Made by a program: the position numbers and the translations under genes
Assembly (NCBI RefSeq): GCF_014050145.1
Contig: NZ_JACFYF010000010.1
Coordinates: 1 to 64,000, forward strand
DNA: 64,000 bases
DNA from: Vibrio marinisediminis
GTDB taxonomy: Bacteria > Pseudomonadota > Gammaproteobacteria > Enterobacterales > Vibrionaceae
Direction of reading: 5' to 3'
Shown: in pieces, positions 27,037-36,902 of the stretch
How positions within the stretch are numbered: position 1 is the first letter of the stretch
Layout: every line of letters starts with the position of its first letter
The notes under the pieces: generated by a model
Told to the model about the DNA's origin: nothing
What the model saw: only the letters and a program-made list of their open reading frames with translations
The model's database searches: none

Positions 27037-28623
27037 TTAAACTTTTTGAAACTGAGGTTTGAGCTGTTCGCATACATTTCCGGCAAAACCACTCCCAGCT
27101 TCGCTATAAATGTTAAATGCGGCATCGACGCCATTTTCAATTAAGGTATCAATTTGATCTTGATACTCTGCAATCGCAGCGATTTGTCCTTGATAGTTGC
27201 GAAGCTGTAGCTGTTCTAATGCAGTTTGGTTACCTTGATGGTGAGGCATTGCCAGCAGAACAAGTTTTACATTGGCGGTATCAAGGATTCGCTCCCAAAA
27301 ATCAGGGTCAGTTGCATCACCTTCAATGACATTTCGACCGAGAGTTTGATGAACAATGGCTGCCTCTTCGCGAACTTCAATACCTAAGCAAATATTTCCG
27401 TATCGATTTCTCAACTCATCGTAGGCTCCGGTGCCTATTCTGCCCATACCAAGAATAAGCACTTGTGCACTACCTGGATTAATTAATTGATCACGCTGGT
27501 GGAGTTTTTCAGCGGCATGCTCTTTTAACCAACGACCTGAGCGCTGGTACAGTTCATGACCTTTACGATTGATTGGGGCTGCGATAACAAAAGAAATTGA
27601 CACTGCAATGGCGAGTGCAACAAGAATATCACCGCTCATCCAGCCCATCTTGAAAGCTAAACCACTGACGATAAGACCAAACTCACTAAAATTGAATAAG
27701 CTTAAAGAAGCCAGCAGTGAGGTGCGAACGCGGAATTTGAACGCATTGAGCACCAAAAAGTAGAGCACACCTTTTAATGGCAGCAGCAATAGGAACAATA
27801 GTGCTAAAGCAAAACCCGTTAAGGTAGGTTGTTCAGATAGGCCAATATTGAGGAAGAAGCAGACGAGAAATAGCTCTTTGAGATTAAATAGGGATTTAGA
27901 AAGCTCAGAAGCTTTTTTATGTCCGGCGAGTAACATACCTAATATCAATGCGCCGAGATCGGCCTTCATGCCGACCAGTTCAAATAACCCAGCCCCGACG
28001 ACCAGAGCAAAGAAGATCCCAAACAACACCAGCATTTCACCGTGTCCAACCCAATCAAGCAGTTTGTAAAACAGCGGTCTGAGCAGTGGGAGAGCAAATA
28101 GGGCAATGGCATACCATTCCGGCAGTTTTCCGGTTGAAGCGGTGAGGAAAATTACGGCAAAAATGTCCTGCATAACCAAAATACCAATGGCCAACGTGCC
28201 ATAGGTAGCATTCATTTCACCTTTTTCTTGCAAGGATTTTACGGCAAACACCGTACTGGAAAACGATAGTGCAAAACCTAACAGAACAATTTGTTCCAAA
28301 TTCATTGATGCAATCGTACTCACTCCAAGCACTTTAAGTAGCAACAGTGCGAGGCTGAATAAAGCGGTAGAGAGCAAGTTATGGACGGTAGCACCTGCCC
28401 AAATCTCTTGGGAAAGTAGGGTTTTGATATCCAGTTTTAGACCAATGGTAAACAGAAGAAGGGTTACGCCGAGATCAGCCAGCGTAATAATGGTGTCATT
28501 GGAGCTAAAGCCAAGGGCGTTTAAGCCAAAACCTGCGAGCAAGAACCCTACCAATGGTGGGAGGTTGCATTTCAGGGAGAGAAAACCTGCAGCAAATGCC
28601 GCGGTGATTAAGATAAGTTCCAT
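27037..28623 (-). CDS. Kef/CPA2-type cation:proton antiporter
   Basis: A 528-residue protein. An N-terminal Na+/H+ exchanger membrane domain (about residues 1-365, twelve or so hydrophobic segments; LPPLVGFLLAGFGLNALGFS) is followed by a TrkA-N Rossmann domain (about 390-520) with VLILGMGRIGTGAYDEL and a DP-containing second strand. This fits K+/H+ or Na+/H+ antiporters gated by a nucleotide. No KefF/KefG partner is nearby, so glutathione gating cannot be assumed. Confidence 0.9.
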   Translation of the reverse strand: MELILITAAFAAGFLSLKCNLPPLVGFLLAGFGLNALGFSSNDTIITLADLGVTLLLFTIGLKLDIKTLLSQEIWAGATVHNLLSTALFSLALLLLKVLGVSTIASMNLEQIVLLGFALSFSSTVFAVKSLQEKGEMNATYGTLAIGILVMQDIFAVIFLTASTGKLPEWYAIALFALPLLRPLFYKLLDWVGHGEMLVLFGIFFALVVGAGLFELVGMKADLGALILGMLLAGHKKASELSKSLFNLKELFLVCFFLNIGLSEQPTLTGFALALLFLLLLPLKGVLYFLVLNAFKFRVRTSLLASLSLFNFSEFGLIVSGLAFKMGWMSGDILVALAIAVSISFVIAAPINRKGHELYQRSGRWLKEHAAEKLHQRDQLINPGSAQVLILGMGRIGTGAYDELRNRYGNICLGIEVREEAAIVHQTLGRNVIEGDATDPDFWERILDTANVKLVLLAMPHHQGNQTALEQLQLRNYQGQIAAIAEYQDQIDTLIENGVDAAFNIYSEAGSGFAGNVCEQLKPQFQKV

Positions 28624-28649
28624 ACAATTAAAATCATAACATCCATAAA

Positions 28650-28680
28650 AATGAAAAGGCTACGTCACAGACGTAGCCTT
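28650..28680 (-). terminator. terminator of nagAC
   Basis: AAGGCTACGT, five-base loop, ACGTAGCCTT; on the minus strand it runs into TTTTCATTTTT. Confidence 0.82.
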
Positions 28681-28710
28681 ATATTCTAACGCAACAATTT
28701 GCTTAATCTA

Positions 28711-29925
28711 TCAATCTTCAAGCAATTTTTGTAACAAAACGCCGTTTAACATTGCTCTTTTGATCATTGCAAACGCACTTAGCGTCGGTTGCTTATCTAT
28801 TTCTGAGGCAACAATAGGAAGATCGGTATGGAAAGTCGTTAACGATTGGTTTTCCACATTACGTCTAATTGCCGGGAAAAGGATATCTTCGCATGAGGTG
28901 ATATCACCAGCAATGATCACTTTTTGCGGGTTAAACAAGTTAATAGTAATAGCGACAGCTTTACCGAGTTGGTTACCTACACGTACTAAACTTTGTTTTG
29001 CCAGTTCATCGCCTTGGTTTGCATGCTCGCACACCTCTTTGATGGTGATGGAATCTAACTGAGCCAAACTAGACTCATAGCCTTGTGCGATGAGTTTTTT
29101 AACGCGATCGACAATGGCAGGGTTGGCTGCCACAGTTTCTAAACAACCAAAGTTACCACATTGGCACTGTTCACCAAGGGGATCAATTTGAATGTGACCA
29201 ATTTCGCCGACGTTACGGTTAAAACCAAGGAAGACTTGACCATTAACAATAATACCGGCACCCGTACCACGATGTACACTGACTAAGATTGAGTCTTGGC
29301 AATCTTTGCTTGCGCCAAAGTAGTGTTCAGCTAATGCCATGCCACGTACATCATTGCCGACAAAACATTCAACATGGAATGTATTACGGATCAAATCACC
29401 GAGCGCTAAGTTGTCGACGTTGATATTTGGCATATATTCAACAACCCCAGATTCAGGGTTAACTAAGCCAGGTAACGCGACACCAATCGCGATCAGCTGA
29501 TTGATATTCGATTGGTTGTATTGAATAAAGTTCTTAAGAAACAGCAGCAGACCGTCAACCAACTCACCTTGAGTGGTGTAGTAGAACTCCTGGTAATCGT
29601 TAGCAAGCTCTTTGCCGCCAAGATCAAAAAGACTGAACTGAATATAGTCTCGACCTAAACGCACAGCAACTGAGTGAAAAGGCTCCACTTCAGTGGTTAA
29701 TGATATTGCGCGACGACCACCAGTAGAGGCCTGCTGAGCGACCTCTTTAACAAGACCGCGTTCAAGCAATTGGCGGGTGATTTTTGTCACGCTAGCTGGC
29801 GCTAATTGGCTAACATCAGCCACTTGGATCCTAGAGATAGGACCTTGTTGGTCTATTAGCCTGTAAACCGCTGCACTGTTTAGTTGTTTAACTAAATCTA
29901 CGTTACCTATTTGTCCGCCATTCAT
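28711..29925 (-). CDS. nagC: N-acetylglucosamine repressor NagC
   Basis: NagC is the ROK-family regulator of GlcNAc and chitobiose genes, released by GlcNAc-6-P. The N-terminal winged helix (about 10-80, GPISRIQVADVSQLAPASV) matches E. coli NagC closely. The ROK domain carries VHRGTGAGIIVNGQ and the zinc-binding CQCGNFGCLE. At 404 residues it is full length. It starts two bases after nagA, so the two form one operon. A NagC-like operator lies upstream of nagE. Confidence 0.97.
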   Translation of the reverse strand: MNGGQIGNVDLVKQLNSAAVYRLIDQQGPISRIQVADVSQLAPASVTKITRQLLERGLVKEVAQQASTGGRRAISLTTEVEPFHSVAVRLGRDYIQFSLFDLGGKELANDYQEFYYTTQGELVDGLLLFLKNFIQYNQSNINQLIAIGVALPGLVNPESGVVEYMPNINVDNLALGDLIRNTFHVECFVGNDVRGMALAEHYFGASKDCQDSILVSVHRGTGAGIIVNGQVFLGFNRNVGEIGHIQIDPLGEQCQCGNFGCLETVAANPAIVDRVKKLIAQGYESSLAQLDSITIKEVCEHANQGDELAKQSLVRVGNQLGKAVAITINLFNPQKVIIAGDITSCEDILFPAIRRNVENQSLTTFHTDLPIVASEIDKQPTLSAFAMIKRAMLNGVLLQKLLED

Positions 29926-29927
29926 GT

Positions 29928-31064
29928 TTACACTTGCTCGTATTGTCCGTTAACAATATTCGCTTGGATAGTGAAGTCACGATCAAAGACAGTCAGGTTA
30001 GCCACCATACCTTTTTTGATACGACCAAGTTTGTGGTCAACACTGATTGCTTTTGCAGGATACAGAGTAGCCATGCGTAGAGCTTCATCCAAAGCGATTC
30101 CGACGTGCTCAACCGTATTTTGCACTGCTTCAATCATAGTGAGTGCTGAGCCGCCAAGTGTGCCATTTTCATCAACACACTTACCATCACGGTAATATAC
30201 TTTCTTACCTACAAAAATAAAGTATTCCATGTCAGCACCTGCAGGAGCTGTGGCGTCGGTCACTAATACTAATTTTTCGCCCTTAATTTTGTGAGCGATT
30301 CGAATATTTGCGTAATCGACATGGAAACCATCAGCGATGACACCTGCGTAAACATCTGATGTATCGTAAATTGCGCCAACAACACCAGGCTCACGACCGA
30401 CAATTGGTGTCATAGCGTTGAATAGGTGCGTAGCAAAAGTAATACCGTGTTCAAAGCTTTGGCGAGCTTCAGCATAAGTTGCGTTGGTATGACCAATAGA
30501 GACTACGATACCAGCCTTATGTAGGCGCTCAATGTGTGCTGAGTCGTTATGCTCAGGTGCAAGAGTCACTTTCGCGATCACATCAGCGTTGTCGCAAATA
30601 AAGTCAATCATGCTGTCATCCGAAGGGCGGATGTAGTCCACGCTATGGATGCCTTTTTTGGCAACGTTTAAATATGGACCTTCCAAGTGAAGACCAAGTG
30701 AATGGTTTTGGTGTTTCGCGTGGTAATCACGAGCAGCTGCAACCGCTTGGCGCATATTTTCATCAGATGAAGTGATAAGCGTCGGTAGGAAGCTTGTACA
30801 GCCAGATTTTAAGTTAGCGTCATGCATGATCTGAATGGTTTCAGCGGTGATTTCGTCGTTAAACATCACGCCACCACAACCATTTAGCTGTAAGTCGATA
30901 AATCCAGGGCTGAGGTTTGCACCATGAAGATCACGAACGTCGATGTCCTTTGAGAGTTCAGCAACTGGGCAAACAGACTCGATAAGACCGTTATTAATGA
31001 TCACAGCATGGTCAACAAGAACATCGTTGCCTGTGTATATTTTACAGTTAGTTAGCGCATACAT
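29928..31064 (-). CDS. nagA: N-acetylglucosamine-6-phosphate deacetylase
   Basis: NagA deacetylates GlcNAc-6-P to glucosamine-6-P. The 378-residue amidohydrolase shows [18 protein letters not shown], the metal-site Glu in [27 protein letters not shown] and [13 protein letters not shown] 31064 has AAGGA upstream. It is the first gene of nagAC. The deaminase gene nagB, which precedes nagA in E. coli, is absent here and must lie elsewhere. Confidence 0.97.
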   Translation of the reverse strand: MYALTNCKIYTGNDVLVDHAVIINNGLIESVCPVAELSKDIDVRDLHGANLSPGFIDLQLNGCGGVMFNDEITAETIQIMHDANLKSGCTSFLPTLITSSDENMRQAVAAARDYHAKHQNHSLGLHLEGPYLNVAKKGIHSVDYIRPSDDSMIDFICDNADVIAKVTLAPEHNDSAHIERLHKAGIVVSIGHTNATYAEARQSFEHGITFATHLFNAMTPIVGREPGVVGAIYDTSDVYAGVIADGFHVDYANIRIAHKIKGEKLVLVTDATAPAGADMEYFIFVGKKVYYRDGKCVDENGTLGGSALTMIEAVQNTVEHVGIALDEALRMATLYPAKAISVDHKLGRIKKGMVANLTVFDRDFTIQANIVNGQYEQV

Positions 31065-31111
31065 GATTAGCTAATCCTTATGGGTTGAAATCTGGAAATT
31101 TATGGTCTGTT

Positions 31112-31160
31112 TAATTGAAGATTGTTTCCTCACTTTTACTTAATTCGTGAACTTCAATTA
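31112..31160 (-). other. inverted repeat in the nagA leader
   Basis: TAATTGAAG (31112-31120) and CTTCAATTA (31152-31160) are perfect inverse copies separated by 31 bases, 48-96 bases before the nagA start. It could be a leader stem or a looped operator pair. Confidence 0.35.
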
Positions 31161-31343
31161 GACCGCAAAATATCTTTAGCAAAGGATGATTTTGTCCTCT
31201 ATTAGCTCTACTTATGTGCTTTCCGTCGCGAAAAAAATCCATTGTAATTTATAATAATGTCATAACGCTTGAAGCCTTGCTCCATCAGACTTTAGTCTTG
31301 ATATGAGCTCACATCAGTAGCGGAAATAATATCTGCTATTTGC

Positions 31344-31365
31344 TATTTTTTTGAATTGTAAAATA
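31344..31365. promoter_or_regulatory. candidate NagC operator
   Basis: TATTTT (31344-31349) and AAAATA (31360-31365) form an inverted repeat around a 10-base centre, the general shape of NagC sites in E. coli. It lies about 180 bp before nagE. Confidence 0.5.
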
Positions 31366-31411
31366 AGTTTTATGATCTCGCTAGCAAAAACCTTCGATCA
31401 TGGTCTTTTCT

Positions 31412-31427
31412 GGTGATTATGATCACA
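31412..31427. promoter_or_regulatory. CRP-like site upstream of nagE
   Basis: GGTGA-TTATGA-TCACA matches the CRP consensus TGTGA-N6-TCACA at nine of ten half-site positions. Combined CRP activation and NagC repression is established for E. coli nagE. Confidence 0.65.
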
Positions 31428-31544
31428 AATGGTAAGGTTTTAATTTGCGGAGCAAAATTAATGGCATAAACTGACTTCGACTAAATTGAGCAACATAAAA
31501 AAAGTAGCTCGGCCAAAATACAAATCCTATAGGGGGAACTTAAG

Positions 31545-33104
31545 GTGAATATTCTTGGATATGCACAGAAGCTAGGTAAAGCGCTTATGCTACCTATCGC
31601 AACGCTTCCAGTTGCGGCGCTTCTACTACGTTTGGGTCAAGGCGACCTGTTAGATATTCCGTTTATGGCACAAGCTGGTGGTGCAATTTTCGGTAACCTT
31701 CCACTATTATTCGGTCTAGGTATCGCGATCGGTCTTTCTAAAGACGGTAACGGTGCTGCTGGTCTTGCGGGTGCGGTTGCGTACTTCGTACTAACAGCAA
31801 CGGCAACAACAATTAACGCTGACGTTAACATGTCATTCTTTGGTGGTATCATCGCTGGTATCATCGCGGGTCACTCATACAACGCTTTCCATACTACACG
31901 TCTTCCTGAGTGGCTAGCGTTCTTCGCTGGTAAGCGCCTAGTACCAATCATGGCAGGTCTGTTTGCTCTGGTTGCTGGTGCGGTATCTGGTGTTGTATGG
32001 CCTTCAATTCAAGGCGGTCTTGACGCACTAGCACACGCAGTATCTACTTCTGGCGCTGTTGGTCAGTTTGTATACGGTACTCTTAACCGTGCTCTTATCC
32101 CTGTCGGTCTACACCACGTTCTTAACTCGTACTTCTGGTTCGGTATGGGTACGTGTCAAGAGATCGTAGTTGCAGGTTCTGCTGGCTTTGAAAGCTTCAA
32201 GCAACTTTGTGTTGACCCAGCTCTAGCGAAAACTCTAGTAGTTGGTCAAGAGTACACATTTGAATTTGCTAACTCTGTAACTCCTGAAATCACTGCAGTT
32301 GTTAAAGAAGTAACTGAAACAGTTAAATCTGGTGACCTACACCGTTTCTTCGGCGGCGATAAGTCTGCTGGTGTATTCATGAACGGTTTCTTCCCAGTAA
32401 TGATGTTTGGTCTACCTGGTGCTGCACTAGCTATGTACCTAGCAGCTCCTGCTGAGAAACGTAGCCAAGTTGGTGGTGCACTATTCTCTGTAGCATTCTG
32501 TTCATTCCTAACGGGTATTACAGAGCCGCTAGAATTCATGTTCGTATTCCTAGCTCCAGCTCTATACGCAATGCACGCGGTATTTACTGGTCTATCTCTA
32601 GTAGTAGCTAACATGTTCGGTACTCTGCACGGCTTCGGCTTCTCTGCAGGTCTAATCGACTTCCTACTAAACTGGGGTCTAGCGACTAAACCACTAGTTC
32701 TACTACTTATCGGTCTAGGTTTCGGTGCTCTATACTTCTTCACATTCAGCTTCGCAATCCGCGCTTTCAACCTGAAATCGCCAGGTCGTGAAGATGATGA
32801 CGAAGCAACAGCAGCGCCAGCTGGTGAAGCAGTAAAAGGTGACCTAGCTCGTCAATACCTAAAAGCTCTAGGTGGTCACGACAACCTAACTTCAATTGAC
32901 GCTTGTATCACTCGTCTACGTCTTACTCTAAAAGACCGCTCTGTAGCTAACGAAGATGTTCTTAAGAAGCTTGGTGCGAAAGGTGTTGTGAAACTAGGTG
33001 AAAATAACCTACAGGTTATCCTTGGTCCTCTAGCTGAAATCGTCGCTGGCGAAATGAAAGCTATCGGTGCTAACGAAGACCTATCTGATGTAAAACTTCC
33101 ATAA
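31545..33104 (+). CDS. nagE: PTS GlcNAc transporter, EIICB
   Basis: NagE imports and phosphorylates N-acetylglucosamine. The EIIC membrane domain (about residues 1-390; KALMLPIATLPVAALLLRLG, LHHVLNSYFWFG, GITEPLEFMF) is joined by a linker to an EIIB domain (about 430-510) with phospho-Cys454 in IDACITRLR. At 519 residues it stops after EIIB and lacks the EIIA domain fused in E. coli NagE, so EIIA must be supplied in trans. The start is GTG with GGGGGA upstream. It is divergent from nagAC. Confidence 0.96.
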   Translation: MNILGYAQKLGKALMLPIATLPVAALLLRLGQGDLLDIPFMAQAGGAIFGNLPLLFGLGIAIGLSKDGNGAAGLAGAVAYFVLTATATTINADVNMSFFGGIIAGIIAGHSYNAFHTTRLPEWLAFFAGKRLVPIMAGLFALVAGAVSGVVWPSIQGGLDALAHAVSTSGAVGQFVYGTLNRALIPVGLHHVLNSYFWFGMGTCQEIVVAGSAGFESFKQLCVDPALAKTLVVGQEYTFEFANSVTPEITAVVKEVTETVKSGDLHRFFGGDKSAGVFMNGFFPVMMFGLPGAALAMYLAAPAEKRSQVGGALFSVAFCSFLTGITEPLEFMFVFLAPALYAMHAVFTGLSLVVANMFGTLHGFGFSAGLIDFLLNWGLATKPLVLLLIGLGFGALYFFTFSFAIRAFNLKSPGREDDDEATAAPAGEAVKGDLARQYLKALGGHDNLTSIDACITRLRLTLKDRSVANEDVLKKLGAKGVVKLGENNLQVILGPLAEIVAGEMKAIGANEDLSDVKLP

Positions 33105-33130
33105 TAACCAAAAGTTAGAATGTTAGTGTG

Positions 33131-33156
33131 AAAGCCTCCTTCGGGAGGCTTTTTTG
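33131..33156 (+). terminator. intrinsic terminator of nagE
   Basis: AAAGCCTCC, loop TTCG, GGAGGCTTTTTT. Confidence 0.93.
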
Positions 33157-33351
33157 CGTTTGCGCACATATAAAACTTGGACTGGTTAAATAACCATCAT
33201 TCGTGTGTGATTATTTCTCAATATTAGGTCAGTTCTAGTTGTGTCTTGTGCAAGAATTGTGGATGATAAGTCGCTATATGCTCTGAGAAGTTTACTTATG
33301 CTCTTGGAGCCTTTTTTTTCTGACAATACTAAAATATCTGAGGTGCTATAG

Positions 33352-35022
33352 ATGAGTGAAGCTGAAGCTCGTCCATCGAATTTTATTCGCCAAATCATTG
33401 ATAAAGATTTAGCAGATGGTACACACACAAGCGTGCATACTCGTTTCCCGCCAGAGCCAAATGGCTACTTGCATATCGGTCACGCGAAGTCAATTTGCCT
33501 AAACTTTGGTATTGCTCAGGACTATCAGGGTAAGTGTAATCTACGTTTTGATGACACAAACCCAGAAAAAGAAGACGTTGAATACGTTGAGTCAATTAAG
33601 AATGATGTGTCTTGGTTAGGCTTCGAGTGGGATGGTGAAGTGTGTTATTCATCAGACTACTTCGATAAGCTGTACGGGTACGCCGTGGAATTAATTAACA
33701 AAGGCTTAGCGTATGTTGAAGAGCTAAGTCCTGAGCAGATCCGTGAGTACCGTGGCACACTTACCCAACCAGGTAAGCCAAGCCCATACCGTGACCGCAG
33801 CGTAGAAGAAAACTTAGCGCTATTTGAAAAAATGCGTGACGGTGGCTTTGAAGAAGGTAAAGCATGTCTTCGTGCGAAAATCGATATGGCGTCATCGTTT
33901 ATCGTAATGCGCGATCCTGTTATCTACCGCGTGCGTTTTGCTTCTCACCACCAAACGGGTGACAAGTGGTGCATTTACCCAATGTACGATTTCACGCACT
34001 GTATTTCTGATGCGTTAGAGCACATTACTCACTCTATTTGTACGCTTGAGTTCCAAGACAACCGTCGTCTATACGATTGGGTTCTTGAGAATATCACTAT
34101 TGACTGTCAACCACGTCAGTATGAGTTCAGCCGTCTAAATCTAGAATACACAGTGATGTCTAAGCGTAAGCTTAGCCAACTAGTGACTGAGAAATTGGTT
34201 AATGGCTGGGATGATCCACGCATGCCGACTATCTCTGGTCTACGTCGTCGTGGTTTCACGCCTTCGGCTATTCGTGAATTCTGTAAGCGTATTGGTGTGA
34301 CTAAGCAAGACAACATGATCGAAATGAGCTCTCTAGAGTCATGTATTCGTGATGATCTTAATGAAAACGCACCACGCGCAATGGCGGTACTTGATCCAGT
34401 TAAAGTTGTAATTGAAAACTTCGAAGAAGGTAAAGTTGAAACTTTAACGGTTGCTAATCACCCGAACAAACCAGAAATGGGCGAGCGTGAAGTTCCGTTC
34501 ACTCGTGAAGCTTGGATTGAGCGTGAAGACTTCCGTGAAGAAGGCAACAAGAAGTACAAGCGTTTAGTACTGGGTAAAGAAGTTCGTCTACGTGGCGCTT
34601 ACGTGATCAAAGCTGAGCGTGTTGAAAAAGACGCTGAAGGCAACATCACGACAATCTTCTGTAGTTACGATAACGAGACGCTAGGTAAAAACCCTGCGGA
34701 TGGTCGTAAAGTGAAAGGTGTAATCCACTGGGTATCTGCTGATAAAGCACTGCCTGCTGAGATCCGTCTATACGACCGCCTATTTACAGTGCCAAATCCA
34801 GCGGCAGCGGATAACTTTGCTGAAACAATTAACCCAGATTCACTGGTTGTATTGAATGGTTTCGTTGAACCAAGTCTTGCAACAGCAGAAGTGGAGAAAG
34901 GTTACCAGTTCGAACGTATGGGTTACTTCTGTGCTGACGCGAAGGAATCTTCAGCGGATAAGCTTGTATTTAACCGTACAGTTGGTCTTCGTGATACTTG
35001 GGCAAAAATTGACGCTCAATAA
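33352..35022 (+). CDS. glnS: Glutaminyl-tRNA synthetase
   Basis: GlnS charges tRNA-Gln directly with glutamine. The class I signatures are present: HIGH in [20 protein letters not shown] and the KMSKS equivalent VMSKRKL. The 556-residue length and the C-terminal anticodon-binding beta-barrels (about 340-550) match E. coli GlnS. Its place directly after nagE is the same as in E. coli. It has its own upstream spacer of about 200 bp and a terminator. Confidence 0.98.
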   Translation: MSEAEARPSNFIRQIIDKDLADGTHTSVHTRFPPEPNGYLHIGHAKSICLNFGIAQDYQGKCNLRFDDTNPEKEDVEYVESIKNDVSWLGFEWDGEVCYSSDYFDKLYGYAVELINKGLAYVEELSPEQIREYRGTLTQPGKPSPYRDRSVEENLALFEKMRDGGFEEGKACLRAKIDMASSFIVMRDPVIYRVRFASHHQTGDKWCIYPMYDFTHCISDALEHITHSICTLEFQDNRRLYDWVLENITIDCQPRQYEFSRLNLEYTVMSKRKLSQLVTEKLVNGWDDPRMPTISGLRRRGFTPSAIREFCKRIGVTKQDNMIEMSSLESCIRDDLNENAPRAMAVLDPVKVVIENFEEGKVETLTVANHPNKPEMGEREVPFTREAWIEREDFREEGNKKYKRLVLGKEVRLRGAYVIKAERVEKDAEGNITTIFCSYDNETLGKNPADGRKVKGVIHWVSADKALPAEIRLYDRLFTVPNPAAADNFAETINPDSLVVLNGFVEPSLATAEVEKGYQFERMGYFCADAKESSADKLVFNRTVGLRDTWAKIDAQ

Positions 35023-35038
35023 TCATTAAGCTGATAGA

Positions 35039-35068
35039 AAAAATGCCAGTCTATTGACTGGCATTTTT
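35039..35068 (+). terminator. intrinsic terminator of glnS
   Basis: AAATGCCAGTC, loop TATT, GACTGGCATTTTT. Confidence 0.92.
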
Positions 35069-35091
35069 GTATTTAGCATTCCAACAAAGGT

Positions 35092-35116
35092 AAAAAAAGC
35101 GCCTGATTAGGCGCTT
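35092..35116 (-). terminator. intrinsic terminator of fur
   Basis: AAGCGCCT, loop AATC on the minus strand, AGGCGCTTTTTTT. Confidence 0.9.
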
Positions 35117-35125
35117 CTTAAATGT

Positions 35126-35572
35126 TTATTTTGCTTTGTGTGCATCAGGGTTTTCTTTGCACGTACCATCACCACATTTGCCGTATAGGTATAGGCTATG
35201 GTTAGTCAGCGTTACATTATACTTTGCAGCAATTTCACGTTGACGCTCTTCGATAACGTTGTCAGAAAACTCGATAACTTCGCCACAATCAAGACATACT
35301 AAGTGATCATGATGGTGTTGAGTTGACAGTTCAAATACTGATTTACCACCCTCAAAGTGGTGACGGGTTACGATGCCTGCATCATCAAATTGGTTCAAAA
35401 CGCGATAAACCGTCGCTAGACCAATCTCTTCCCCTAGATCGATCAGTTTTTTGTACAAATCTTCAGCACTGATGTGTTGGCAGTCAGGTTGCTGTAATAC
35501 TTCTAAAATTTTCAGTCTAGGTAAGGTTACCTTTAGACCAGCATCCTTAAGCGCTTGATTATTGTCTGACAT
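35126..35572 (-). CDS. fur: Ferric uptake regulator Fur
   Basis: Fur is the Fe2+-dependent repressor of iron uptake genes. The 148-residue protein has the N-terminal winged helix (ALKDAGLKVTLPRLKIL, EIGLATVYRVLNQFDDAGIV) and the metal-binding HHHDHLVCLDCGE with a C-terminal CGDGTC. The frame extends to 35626, but ATG 35572 (MSDNNQALK) is chosen for its GGGAAAG ribosome binding site. A TATAAT reading toward fur lies at 35630-35625. No Fur box was recognised upstream. Confidence 0.98.
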   Translation of the reverse strand: MSDNNQALKDAGLKVTLPRLKILEVLQQPDCQHISAEDLYKKLIDLGEEIGLATVYRVLNQFDDAGIVTRHHFEGGKSVFELSTQHHHDHLVCLDCGEVIEFSDNVIEERQREIAAKYNVTLTNHSLYLYGKCGDGTCKENPDAHKAK

Positions 35573-35771
35573 ATACTTTCCCGTTGATGATCTGCGGCAT
35601 TTAACAGAATTCAATATTCCTACCATTATAGGGCAGGTTACCTTAACAATAAACCACGAAGTTCAAGGGGTTACTTATATTTATTATAAAGTTGTGTGGT
35701 GTCACGGATAAAACTGGTCTGATTAGTTACAATTTATTAACTTTTGTTTTTCTGCATGGATGCATATTTCT

Positions 35772-36278
35772 ATGAGTTCTTTATTTTCAAGGGTTTATAA
35801 GCCTGGCTTTGTTCGCTTTGCCCTTAATAGTTGGCCTCCTTTTTGGGGGAGTGGGATAAAAATCCTCTCTATTAGTGCCGATTTTCGTCAAGTTAAGGTG
35901 AGATTAAAGTTACGTTGGTGGAATAAAAATGCCAACCGTACCCAGTATGGTGGCAGTATTTTTTCTCTTACTGATCCTGTCTATGCTTTGATGTTGATGG
36001 GTATTTTAGGTGAGGAATATTATGTCTGGGATAAAGAGGCGAGTATCAACTTTATCAAACCCGGCAAAGGGGATTTATTTGCAGATTTTGAATTGCACAG
36101 TGCTCAGTTAGATCAAATCTATCAAGAAACTCATGGTGGCGATAAGAGCTTTCCTGAGTTCGTTGTACATGTGAAAGATCAGCAAGGCACGGTGGTCGCG
36201 GAAGTTGAACGTAAGCTCTATGTGCGCAAAAAACCGAAATATCGTGAAGACGGTGAAGTGAGTGAAAGTCGCGCATAA
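35772..36278 (+). CDS. DUF4442 domain protein (hotdog fold)
   Basis: A 168-residue protein with RVYKPGFVRFALNSWPPFWG near the start, TQYGGSIFSLTDPVYALMLM in the middle and VAEVERKLYVRKK at the end, which fits the DUF4442 family of predicted hotdog-fold thioesterase-like proteins. No catalytic proof can be given from sequence. The start is uncertain: ATG 35772 and ATG 35760 are both in frame and neither has a good ribosome binding site. It is divergent from fur and sits between fur and fldA, which are neighbours in E. coli. Confidence 0.8.
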   Translation: MSSLFSRVYKPGFVRFALNSWPPFWGSGIKILSISADFRQVKVRLKLRWWNKNANRTQYGGSIFSLTDPVYALMLMGILGEEYYVWDKEASINFIKPGKGDLFADFELHSAQLDQIYQETHGGDKSFPEFVVHVKDQQGTVVAEVERKLYVRKKPKYREDGEVSESRA

Positions 36279-36305
36279 AAAAACCTCCGTAAAGGAGGTT
36301 TTTTT
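36278..36305. terminator. bidirectional terminator
   Basis: AACCTCC, loop GTAAA, GGAGGTT with A and T runs outside. It serves the DUF4442 gene and the convergent fldA. Confidence 0.92.
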
Positions 36306-36309
36306 GAAA

Positions 36310-36843
36310 TTAGCCTTCTAGCTCTGCTAGGCACATTTCTTCATAGATTTGCTTACACCAGTTTTTAACGCGATCATCGGTCAATTCTGGTTGACGGTCT
36401 TCGTCGATACATAGACCTACAAATTGGCTATCGTCGCCTTCTACTAGTGCTTTAGACGCTTCGAATTCATAGCTTTCAGTAGAGGTGTTACCAAGGATAG
36501 TACCGCCTTTTGACTCGACGATGTCACGTACTGTACCCATTGCATCACAGAAGTACTCTGCATAATCTTCTTGGTCACCACAACCGAAGATCGCAACAAG
36601 TTTGGTAGAAAAGTCGACTTGCTCAAGCTCAGGGAAGAAGTCATCCCAATCACATTGCGCTTCACCGTAGTACCAAGTAGGGATACCAAGTAAAAGAAGA
36701 TCAAAGTTATTAATGTCTTCTTTGCTGCTTTTCGCAATGTCTTGAACGTGAACTAGTTGCTTGCCTAATTCTTTTTGAATCATCTTTGCAACAGCTTCAG
36801 TGTTACCTGTGTCGCTACCAAAGAAGATACCTACACTTGCCAT
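36310..36843 (-). CDS. fldA: Flavodoxin FldA
   Basis: FldA is the small FMN electron carrier used by MetH, BioB, IspG/IspH and others. The 177-residue acidic protein has the FMN phosphate loop GSDTGNTEAVA (residues 9-19), PTWYYGEAQCDWDDF, and GCGDQEDYAEYFCDAMG. These are long-chain flavodoxin features. It shares the fur-fldA-ybfF-seqA-pgm neighbourhood with E. coli, with a DUF4442 gene inserted. Confidence 0.97.
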   Translation of the reverse strand: MASVGIFFGSDTGNTEAVAKMIQKELGKQLVHVQDIAKSSKEDINNFDLLLLGIPTWYYGEAQCDWDDFFPELEQVDFSTKLVAIFGCGDQEDYAEYFCDAMGTVRDIVESKGGTILGNTSTESYEFEASKALVEGDDSQFVGLCIDEDRQPELTDDRVKNWCKQIYEEMCLAELEG

Positions 36844-36902
36844 AGATTCATTACCTTTAATATTGTCTACTTACTAGCATCTAAAATAAGGGGGGTAGTC
36901 TA

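Larger units (their letters stand above)
31065..31544. other. nagA-nagE divergent control region
   Basis: This 480 bp gap has no gene. It contains an inverted repeat in the presumed nagA leader (31112-31160), a NagC-like site (31344-31365) and a CRP-like site (31412-31427), all listed separately. The rest is AT-rich with no site I can name. Confidence 0.7.
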
